Assembly: GCA_002478955.1 (NCBI GenBank)
Contig: DLKK01000101.1
Location: 1 to 5,161 of the forward strand
Length of the DNA stretch: 5,161 nucleotides
Direction: 5' to 3'
Source: Treponema sp. UBA7590
GTDB taxonomy: Bacteria > Spirochaetota > Spirochaetia > Treponematales > Treponemataceae
The notes beneath the pieces were generated by a model that searched no databases, was not told where the DNA came from, and saw only the letters and a program-made list of their open reading frames with translations. Made by a program: the position numbers and the translations under genes. Shown here piece after piece: positions 1 through 4,560 of the stretch (position 1 is its first letter; every line of letters starts with the position of its first letter).

Positions 1-22
1 CGCTTATTCAATTTATTTCTTT

Positions 23-40
23 AGAAAAAAAACTCGACAT
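23..40 (+). repeat. A8CTCGA motif, copy 1
   Basis: AGAAAAAAAACTCGACAT just past the csoR stop codon matches 17 of 18 bases of a second copy at 2550-2567. The first 15 bases are identical, and similarity continues weakly for about 12 more bases. On the minus strand it reads as a T8 run after csoR, but I see no G/C stem before it. The function is unknown; it may be an A-tract upstream element of a promoter. Confidence 0.4.
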
Positions 41-53
41 TCAAACTACTGAT

Positions 54-377
54 TTATTTCATCATTTTTTGAAGAGTGCGGACTAACTCATCCACAACTT
101 CCATCTTTCCGGCTTTGATATTGTCAACAACGCAGGTATGAATGTGATTTGAAAGCAATTCCTTTCCAAAAGAATTCAAAGCAGCATTTGCCGCGGAAAC
201 TTGGATCAGAATATCCGGGCAATAAGCGTCGTTTTCAAGCATTCGCTTAATTCCGTTGATTTGTCCTTCGATTCTGCTAAGCCTGTTCATAAGAGACTTG
301 AACTCCTGCGGGCTTCGTTCCTTTTTCTTGCGTCCGCAGCAGCATTTTTCGCAGTCATTTTCAGTCTGATTTTCCAT
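54..377 (-). CDS. csoR: CsoR-family copper-sensing transcriptional repressor
   Basis: This 107-residue protein belongs to the CsoR/RcnR/FrmR family of all-helical, DNA-binding metal sensors. The family signature N-R-L-S-R-I-E-G-Q-I-N-G-I lies at residues 31-43. Cys53, His78 and Cys82 have the same 25- and 4-residue spacing as the Cu(I) ligands of Mycobacterium tuberculosis CsoR (C36, H61, C65). Tyr52 matches the second-shell tyrosine. Together these favour a Cu(I) sensor over a nickel (RcnR), formaldehyde (FrmR) or persulfide (CstR) sensor. In this family, apo-protein represses and Cu(I) binding releases DNA. The N-terminus carries a cysteine cluster (C9, C12, C13, C14) before a K/R-rich stretch, a layout I recall from Firmicutes homologues. 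The start is fixed by a lack of earlier in-frame alternatives near the promoter; the ribosome site is weak (AAGAG four bases upstream). The gene has its own promoter and operator, so it is probably autoregulated. Its metal-handling partners are not in the window. Confidence 0.93.
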   Translation of the reverse strand: MENQTENDCEKCCCGRKKKERSPQEFKSLMNRLSRIEGQINGIKRMLENDAYCPDILIQVSAANAALNSFGKELLSNHIHTCVVDNIKAGKMEVVDELVRTLQKMMK

Positions 378-411
378 TTTCTCTTGCCTAAACTAATCCT
401 TTCATAAATAA

Positions 412-439
412 AATATACCCACGTGGGGTATAAGGTCAA
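412..439 (-). promoter_or_regulatory. csoR promoter (sigma70-like)
   Basis: On the minus strand, a -35 box TTGACC (439-434, 5 of 6 to consensus) is followed after 16 bases by a -10 box TATATT (417-412, 5 of 6). The predicted start of transcription is near 405, giving a leader of about 28 bases before the csoR ATG at 377. The promoter lies in the 98-base gap after azlD, so csoR can be expressed independently of azlCD. The boxes are read by eye and not experimentally defined. Confidence 0.72.
414..432. promoter_or_regulatory. Probable CsoR operator (palindrome)
   Basis: TATACCCACGTGGGGTATA has perfect 7-base arms (TATACCC / GGGTATA) around a 5-base centre that itself contains CACGTG. It resembles known CsoR/CstR-type operators, which pair TACCC- and GGGTA-like half-sites around a G/C-rich centre. 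It fills the spacer of the csoR promoter and overlaps its -10 box, so a bound repressor would block RNA polymerase. Assignment to CsoR is inferred from position and similarity. Confidence 0.75.
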
Positions 440-475
440 GAGAATTTTAGTTTTTGTTTTTATCTCATCATTGAA

Positions 476-814
476 TTAAAATATAAATTGAACCAAAATC
501 ATATAGATTACAGTTCCGCCGGCAATTCCTACCATCATATTTTTCTTTGAGACAATATAAAGAATTGTTGTTGCTGCAATTCCTATGAATTCTGGGATGC
601 CATGGCTTTCTGAAAAAATATCCACGCCTTTAAGACAATAAACAACAAGCATCGCAAAAATTGCGGAAGGAAGCGCTTTTCCAAGGTAATGAACGTATTC
701 GGGAATCGGTTTGGAGCTTCTGAAAATGATGAATGGCAAAAATCTTGTGAGCAAAGTTCCTGCCGCACAGATTCCAATAATAATCGCACGTTGAAAAAAA
801 GGCATTTCCGTCAT
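476..814 (-). CDS. azlD: AzlD-family small subunit of branched-chain amino acid exporter
   Basis: This is a 112-residue, very hydrophobic inner-membrane protein, the usual length for AzlD/YgaH/BrnE. The family motif T-R-F-L-P-F is at residues 23-28, after the first membrane helix (about 8-22). Further hydrophobic segments lie at about 46-62, 74-89 and 93-111. The segment Y-L-G-K-A-L-P-S-A-I (43-52) is also typical. With AzlC it forms a two-component exporter; characterised relatives export valine (E. coli YgaZH), branched-chain amino acids and methionine (Corynebacterium BrnFE), or give azaleucine resistance (Bacillus AzlCD). The start overlaps the azlC stop as ATGA, and a good ribosome site GGAG (826-823) sits 7 bases upstream inside azlC, supporting translational coupling and Met1 over Met4. 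The exact substrate cannot be read from sequence. Confidence 0.9.
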   Translation of the reverse strand: MTEMPFFQRAIIIGICAAGTLLTRFLPFIIFRSSKPIPEYVHYLGKALPSAIFAMLVVYCLKGVDIFSESHGIPEFIGIAATTILYIVSKKNMMVGIAGGTVIYMILVQFIF

Positions 815-1518
815 TCAAGTTCTCCATATTTTTCAATAGGTTTTCTAAAGGCTGAAAGAAGCAAAAGTATGCAGACCATCGCCGGAATCATGAAAGAATT
901 TTTTCCAAAAATCAAAAGGCACGCAAGCGTTGAGGCAAAACCAATCAGGGCAGAATAATGTTTTTTTTCCTTTAAAAGCCGGTCAACAAAAATGACTGTA
1001 AACATTGCTGTAAGGACAAAATCCAGTCCTTTTGTGTTAAATGTTATCAATGAACCAAAAATTCCGCCCATTGTGGCGCCAAAAACCCAGTAAAATTGAT
1101 CCATAAAGGAAATCCAGAAATAAAACCAGCCCTTGTCAACACCGTCTGGAACTTCAGCCGTATAATTTACAGAAAAAGTTTCATCGCACATGGCATAAAT
1201 AAGATAGAATTTTTTCCATCCCAAGCCTTTGTACTTTTCAAGCATTGAAATTCCATAAAAAAGATGACGCGCCTGAACCATCAGCGTAATAAGTAGAGCC
1301 TGAAGCGGTGCAAATGGTGAAAGAAGCATTGTTACCGTGATAAATTCCAGGGAACCACCAAAAATTAAAATCGCCATTGCAAAAGGATACCAAAAACTGA
1401 ATCCAGACACATTCATATAGATTCCGTAGGCAAATCCCAAAAAAAGAAAGCCTGCCAAAATCGGAATTGTATGCGGAAAAGCCATTTTTAGTGCAAGAAA
1501 AACTTTGTTTGAACGCAT
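811..1518 (-). CDS. azlC: AzlC-family large subunit of branched-chain amino acid exporter
   Basis: This 235-residue multi-pass membrane protein has the AzlC/YgaZ/BrnF pattern. Visible family features are the P-x-x-x-G-F-x-F-x-G-F-A-Y-G region (about 19-32), G-G-S-L-E-F-I (54-60), Q-A-R-H-L-F-Y-G (82-89), D-E-T-F-S-V-N (112-118) and the membrane segment around 164-180. Hydrophobic segments occur at about 17-35, 44-66, 70-80, 132-160, 164-180, 188-204 and 208-224. It acts in the cytoplasmic membrane with AzlD, whose gene follows with a 4-base overlap. The export direction and branched-chain substrates come from characterised relatives and are not shown here. Met1 gives the normal N-terminal length, but no Shine-Dalgarno precedes it. 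A -10-like box ends 6 bases before the ATG, suggesting a leaderless or nearly leaderless transcript. Met12 has no better ribosome site. Confidence 0.9.
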   Translation of the reverse strand: MRSNKVFLALKMAFPHTIPILAGFLFLGFAYGIYMNVSGFSFWYPFAMAILIFGGSLEFITVTMLLSPFAPLQALLITLMVQARHLFYGISMLEKYKGLGWKKFYLIYAMCDETFSVNYTAEVPDGVDKGWFYFWISFMDQFYWVFGATMGGIFGSLITFNTKGLDFVLTAMFTVIFVDRLLKEKKHYSALIGFASTLACLLIFGKNSFMIPAMVCILLLLSAFRKPIEKYGELE

Positions 1519-1524
1519 AGCACT

Positions 1525-1553
1525 ATTCTATAAATAATAAGAATTTGGGGCAA
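1525..1553 (-). promoter_or_regulatory. azlC promoter, placing the transcription start at or next to the ATG
   Basis: Reading the minus strand, TTGCCC (1553-1548, 4 of 6 to the -35 consensus) is separated by exactly 17 bases from TAGAAT (1530-1525, 5 of 6 to the -10 consensus). Only AGTGCT lies between the -10 box and the azlC ATG, so transcription would start at about the first base of the gene. The stretch between the -10 box and the ATG holds no ribosome site. Confidence 0.5.
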
Positions 1554-1570
1554 TAGTTTTATTATTTATA
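1529..1570. repeat. 12-base perfect inverted repeat across the trxB-azlC gap
   Basis: TATAAATAATAA (1529-1540) and its exact reverse complement TTATTATTTATA (1559-1570) are separated by 18 bases. One arm covers the spacer and first bases of the azlC -10 box; the other lies just past the trxB stop codon and upstream of the -35 box. It could be a pair of regulator half-sites for azlCD (an Lrp-like protein would fit the pathway, but this is a guess) or an A/U-only hairpin after trxB. It lacks the G/C stem and following T-run of a standard terminator. Confidence 0.5.
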
Positions 1571-1574
1571 ATGC

Positions 1575-2486
1575 CTATAGGTTTTTTATGTATTCTGTGG
1601 CGCTGATAGCGGCAATTGCGCCATCGCTTGCAGCTGTAATAATCTGGCGCAAAGGTTTTGAGCGGACATCCCCGGCAATAAAAAGACCTGGAACAGAAGT
1701 CGCCATTTTTTCATCAGTAATTATGTAGCCGTTCCCATCTTTTTCAAGGATTTCCAGAAGTCCGGTACGCGGTTCCATTCCAATACAGATAAAAACAGCG
1801 TCTGTTTCAAGCCGGGAAGTTTGTTTTGTCTCAACATTTTCAATATTGATTCCAGAGACTTTTTCTTCACCAACAATTTCTTTTGCAACAGAATTAAAAT
1901 GCACTGTTATTTTCTGGTTTTCAAGGATTTTTTTTGCAATTGAATTTGCCGCCCTAAGCTCGTTTCTGCGGTGAATCAAATCAACGTGCGTGGCAATGTC
2001 TGAAAGATATAATGCTTCCGAGCAGGCACTGTCGCCGCCGCCAACCACAACAACTTTTTTATTTTTAAAGAAAGGACCATCGCAAACTGCACAATAAGAA
2101 ACTCCGGCGCCGGCAAATTTTTCTTCTCCAGGAATTCCTAGTTTGCTGTGAGCCGCTCCAGTAGCATAAATTACCGCCTTTGCCGCAAATTCAGTCTTGG
2201 ATGTCTTTACAAAAAACAGATTATTTTTTTTATCAATAGAAAGAACTTCTGAATAGACAATTTTTGCACCAAAAGATTCTGCTTGCTTTGTAAGATTTTC
2301 AATCAGTTCCGTTCCGTTTTCAGCCGGAAAAATTCCAGGATAATTTTCAAGATTATAGATTTCAAGAACCTGGCCGCCACCGCCAGCATCTATTACAACA
2401 GAATCCATTCCAGAGCGGGCCGCGTAAAGCCCAGCCGAAAGACCGGCAATTCCGCCGCCAATAATTACAATGTCTTTGCTTTCCAT
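1575..2486 (-). CDS. trxB: Thioredoxin reductase (NADPH, FAD)
   Basis: This 303-residue protein is a low-molecular-weight thioredoxin reductase, a cytoplasmic flavoenzyme that passes electrons from NADPH through FAD and a disulfide to thioredoxin. The FAD-binding G-G-G-I-A-G is at residues 10-15. The redox-active C-A-V-C-D is at 132-136 in the usual S-Y-C-A-V-C-D-G-P setting. The NADPH-binding G-G-G-D-S-A is at 149-154, and H-R-R (172-174) with Arg178 matches the residues that hold the 2'-phosphate in the E. coli enzyme, so NADPH rather than NADH is expected. The second FAD motif G-L-F-I-A-G-D is at 267-273. Length is normal (about 300-320). The start is forced because the FAD-binding strand begins at residue 5, yet no Shine-Dalgarno precedes it. 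No thioredoxin gene is in the window. It is divergent from the DUF436 gene across 122 bases. Confidence 0.96.
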   Translation of the reverse strand: MESKDIVIIGGGIAGLSAGLYAARSGMDSVVIDAGGGGQVLEIYNLENYPGIFPAENGTELIENLTKQAESFGAKIVYSEVLSIDKKNNLFFVKTSKTEFAAKAVIYATGAAHSKLGIPGEEKFAGAGVSYCAVCDGPFFKNKKVVVVGGGDSACSEALYLSDIATHVDLIHRRNELRAANSIAKKILENQKITVHFNSVAKEIVGEEKVSGINIENVETKQTSRLETDAVFICIGMEPRTGLLEILEKDGNGYIITDEKMATSVPGLFIAGDVRSKPLRQIITAASDGAIAAISATEYIKNL

Positions 2487-2492
2487 ATTCTA

Positions 2493-2521
2493 AATATATT
2501 GATTTTTTGCCAAAAAACCAA
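2493..2521 (-). promoter_or_regulatory. Possible trxB promoter next to the start codon
   Basis: On the minus strand, TATATT (2498-2493) lies 6 bases before the trxB ATG and has a weak -35 candidate TTGGTT (2521-2516) 17 bases upstream. If used, transcription would start at the ATG. An alternative pair, TTGGCA (2513-2508) with TAGAAT (2492-2487), has a 15-base spacer and would start inside the gene, so it is less likely. A promoter further upstream cannot be excluded. Confidence 0.28.
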
Positions 2522-2539
2522 CAAAAACCGTTCTTGCCA

Positions 2540-2568
2540 TTGACTATTCAGAAAAAAAACTCGATATT
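2540..2568 (+). promoter_or_regulatory. Likely promoter of the DUF436 gene
   Basis: TTGACT (2540-2545, 5 of 6 to the -35 consensus) is followed after 17 bases by GATATT (2563-2568, 4 of 6 to the -10 consensus). The predicted start near 2575 leaves a leader of about 34 bases containing the ribosome site. The spacer holds the A8 tract of the repeated motif. Confidence 0.45.
2550..2567 (+). repeat. A8CTCGA motif, copy 2
   Basis: AGAAAAAAAACTCGATAT lies in the trxB/DUF436 divergent region, inside the proposed DUF436 promoter. It differs from copy 1 (23-40) by a single base. Here nothing on the minus strand needs terminating, which argues against a terminator role and for a promoter-associated or structural A-tract. 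Confidence 0.4.
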
Positions 2569-2595
2569 TGACCTATTAAACACAAAATATTTCAA

Positions 2596-2603
2596 AAGAA
2601 GGA
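2596..2603 (+). promoter_or_regulatory. Ribosome binding site that sets the DUF436 start
   Basis: AAGAAGGA ends 5 bases before the ATG at 2609 and is the best Shine-Dalgarno in this part of the window. It identifies 2609 as the true start and excludes the ATG at 2507, which would lie upstream of the proposed promoter. Confidence 0.8.
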
Positions 2604-2608
2604 AAAAA

Positions 2609-3157
2609 ATGGAAATTTCATTGGATAATATAAAATCTCAGCTTGCTGATTTGTTGAATTCTTTTCTGGAAAAATATCCTCAGGAAGCTGGCTCAATTTT
2701 TGTAATCGGCTGTTCTTCCAGCGAAGTGAACGGTGGAAAAATCGGGAAAAATTCCTCTGAGGAAATCGGAAAAGTTATTTTCCAGACTGCAAATGAAATT
2801 CTTTCCGCAAAAAATATTTTTTTTGCCTGCCAGTGCTGCGAGCATTTAAACCGCGCTCTTGTAATAGAAAAAAAATGTGCAAAACAATATTGCTATGAGC
2901 CGGTTTCGGTTGTTCCGTGGCTTCATGGCGGTGGTTCATTTGCAACAGCGGCTTACCATGGATTCAAAGAACCGGTTGTTGTTGAGCATGTAAAAGCTTC
3001 TGCCGGAATCGACATTGGAGACACATTGATTGGGATGCATTTAAAGGATGTGGCAGTTCCTTTTCATCCGGAACAGAATTCTATCGGCAATGCTCACGTT
3101 GTTGCAGCCTGGTGCAGACCAAAACTGATTGGCGGAGAGCGTGCAAGATACGAATAA
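2609..3157 (+). CDS. DUF436 / TIGR01440 (UPF0340, YwlG-type) protein of unknown function
   Basis: The 182-residue product matches the UPF0340/TIGR01440 family in length and in its landmarks: V-I-G-C-S-S-S-E-V-N-G-G (32-43), A-C-Q-C-C-E-H-L-N-R-A (73-83), W-L-H-G-G-G-S-F-A-T (104-113), V-E-H-V-K-A-S-A-G-I-D-I-G (125-137), and the final H-V-V-A-A-W-C-R-P-K-L-I-G-G (163-176). No enzymatic role is established for the family as far as I know. It has no signal peptide or membrane segment and should be cytoplasmic. Seven cysteines (35, 74, 76, 77, 90, 95, 169), some in the best conserved blocks, together with His79 and His163, could form a metal or redox site; this is inference. The gene is monocistronic between divergent trxB and the convergent lipoprotein gene. 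Confidence 0.9.
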   Translation: MEISLDNIKSQLADLLNSFLEKYPQEAGSIFVIGCSSSEVNGGKIGKNSSEEIGKVIFQTANEILSAKNIFFACQCCEHLNRALVIEKKCAKQYCYEPVSVVPWLHGGGSFATAAYHGFKEPVVVEHVKASAGIDIGDTLIGMHLKDVAVPFHPEQNSIGNAHVVAAWCRPKLIGGERARYE

Positions 3158-3182
3158 CCCGAAAATCTCTAAAACGCGGAAA

Positions 3183-3206
3183 ATTATTCCCGAACTTCCG
3201 AATAAT
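3183..3206. terminator. Weak bidirectional terminator candidate between convergent genes
   Basis: ATTATTC (3183-3189) and GAATAAT (3200-3206) form a perfect 7-base inverted repeat with a 10-base loop. It overlaps the last codons and stop of the lipoprotein gene. T5 follows at 3212-3216 on the plus strand, and a short T-run follows on the minus strand. The stem has only one G-C pair, so the call is tentative. No better terminator is visible between the two convergent genes, whose stops are only 26 bases apart. Confidence 0.3.
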
Positions 3207-4560
3207 AATGCTTTTTCCCATCCAGGCTTGCGTAGCGGATTTTTTCTTCGCCTTGATAACAGAGAATAAAACTCGGCGAGCCTGGAACTGTGTATTCCAT
3301 GTCAAAAGGCAAATCTGAAAATTTGTATTCCGTGTAAGGTTTTCCGGCGGAATCAGCGAGCAATTCTGTCGGGTTCACGCCCTTGTCAATTTCTCCGCCC
3401 AAAGCCCAGTTGCTGGGGCAGTGTGGAATTTCGTAGGTGAAAATTCCCCTGTCGGTTTTTACAGTCAGCGTCTTATCTGAATTTGTGTCGTTTGTAACAA
3501 GAAAATGCGCATTTCCGCTCTCATCTTTCCACACTGAAGTCACAAAAAGATAATTGTGATGGTTTACATTTTCAATCTTTGCATCCGAAAGCAGCTGCGG
3601 ATAAAAAATCGTTCCAAAATTGTTTGAGACAAGCACATTCTGCATGGCAAGATTTTTATGCGACCAGGAAACGCCGTTTTTTGAACGCTCATTGTTTTTT
3701 CCGTAATCCAGGTAAAGCGGAAACCATTTGCCGCCGCCGTTCACGTACAGATTCTTGAATGAAACATTGTCAACATCGCTGAATTCAAGCTGAAACATGA
3801 CGCACGCATTCACATAAGCCTTGTTTTCCGCGCCCAAATTAATAGAAGGAATTTCAAAACGCACATTGTCAAAATGAATCTCGCCGGTTTCAACTTTGGA
3901 AATCCATTTTCCGTCAACTACATTTTGCCGGGAACGCTGGTCGCCGTAAATCTGAATTCCGTCCAGGTGAAGTTCGCCGGAAAGCGCTTCGTGCGCCAAA
4001 TCGTAAACGTAAAGATTTTTCGCGTAGAATTCACGCAGCGGATTCATCGCATCCGAAGTAAATCCGCCAATCTTGCAGTTGTTCAACGTAATGTAAGAGC
4101 TGCTCACGTTTCCGCCAAACGAGCAATTGTTGAAAACAAAATAAACTTTTCCAGCCGAATCCGGGCTGACCGCCTCATTTCTAAAACCCTTGAACTTGCA
4201 GTTCTCGAAAACAACAGTTTTTCTTCCATTATATCTGTCCATTCCGAGCGTAACAAAATCGTGGCTGGAAAAATCAAAGTTGCAGACAGTTGTGCATTCA
4301 GGAAGTTCCTTGATTTTATACGAAGAAAAATTGAACTGGTTCGTGTCCGTACGAAAAGTGACTGTAACGCCAGGCGCAATCTCCGTGTCATCGCCGGCAA
4401 CTGTAAAACTCTCCGATTCATCCGCGCCACAGTTCCGCTTGTCAGGAATATTCACATAATCCCAAGAATTCTGGCGAATCCGGTTCGGGTCATCATCCGA
4501 AGAAATGCTGCAAGAAAAAAAAGATAATGCCGAAACAAAAAGAATCAAGAGTTTTTTCAT
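3184..4560 (-). CDS. Predicted beta-helix lipoprotein, function unknown
   Basis: This 458-residue protein has a lipoprotein signal: M-K-K, a hydrophobic core (4-15) and a spirochaete-style F-F-S-C lipobox with lipidated Cys17. The mature end S-I-S-S-D-D-D resembles surface tethers. Residues about 60-330 contain repeated short strands of the pattern hydrophobic-x-hydrophobic-N/D-x-x-hydrophobic: V-F-E-N-C-K-F (117-123), V-F-N-N-C-S-F (142-148), T-L-N-N-C-K-I (158-164), L-H-L-D-G-I-Q-I (197-204), I-H-F-D-N-V-R-F (228-235). Asn and Cys recur at the same phase, as in stacked rungs of a right-handed parallel beta-helix. Residues about 335-450 look like a separate beta-rich domain. I recognise no catalytic residues and no named family; a pectin-lyase-like fold used for carbohydrate binding, cleavage or adhesion is possible. 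The start overlaps the upstream phosphorelay gene as ATGA, with a weak GAAGAAG ribosome site. GC content is higher than in neighbouring genes. Confidence 0.78.
   Translation of the reverse strand: MKKLLILFVSALSFFSCSISSDDDPNRIRQNSWDYVNIPDKRNCGADESESFTVAGDDTEIAPGVTVTFRTDTNQFNFSSYKIKELPECTTVCNFDFSSHDFVTLGMDRYNGRKTVVFENCKFKGFRNEAVSPDSAGKVYFVFNNCSFGGNVSSSYITLNNCKIGGFTSDAMNPLREFYAKNLYVYDLAHEALSGELHLDGIQIYGDQRSRQNVVDGKWISKVETGEIHFDNVRFEIPSINLGAENKAYVNACVMFQLEFSDVDNVSFKNLYVNGGGKWFPLYLDYGKNNERSKNGVSWSHKNLAMQNVLVSNNFGTIFYPQLLSDAKIENVNHHNYLFVTSVWKDESGNAHFLVTNDTNSDKTLTVKTDRGIFTYEIPHCPSNWALGGEIDKGVNPTELLADSAGKPYTEYKFSDLPFDMEYTVPGSPSFILCYQGEEKIRYASLDGKKHYYSEVRE

Noticed and set aside
24..40. T8 run (minus strand) as an intrinsic terminator of csoR
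   Set aside because: No G/C-rich stem precedes it, and an almost identical motif occurs at 2550-2567 where no minus-strand gene needs terminating.
201..407. Plus-strand 68-codon frame with a hydrophobic end opposite csoR
   Set aside because: It is antisense to csoR, runs into the csoR promoter and operator, and its hydrophobicity comes from the A/T-rich complement.
689..958. Plus-strand 89-codon frame across the azlC-azlD junction
   Set aside because: It is antisense to two well-supported overlapping membrane protein genes and has no ribosome site or motif.
2283..2543. Plus-strand 86-codon frame antisense to the 5' part of trxB
   Set aside because: It mirrors the Gly-rich FAD-binding region of trxB and has no independent coding support.
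2507..2608. N-terminal extension of the DUF436 protein from the ATG at 2507
   Set aside because: It lies upstream of the proposed promoter, overlaps the region just before trxB, has no ribosome site, and family members start near the ATG at 2609, which has a strong Shine-Dalgarno.
4104..4430. Minus-strand 108-codon frame overlapping the lipoprotein gene
   Set aside because: It lies in another frame of the same strand, is Arg/Leu-rich and has no recognisable motif or ribosome site.
3874..4527. Long plus-strand open frame (217 codons) inside the lipoprotein gene
   Set aside because: It is antisense to a gene with a convincing signal peptide and regular strand repeats. The translation is Arg/Val/Asn-rich with no domain pattern, so it is a reading-frame shadow.
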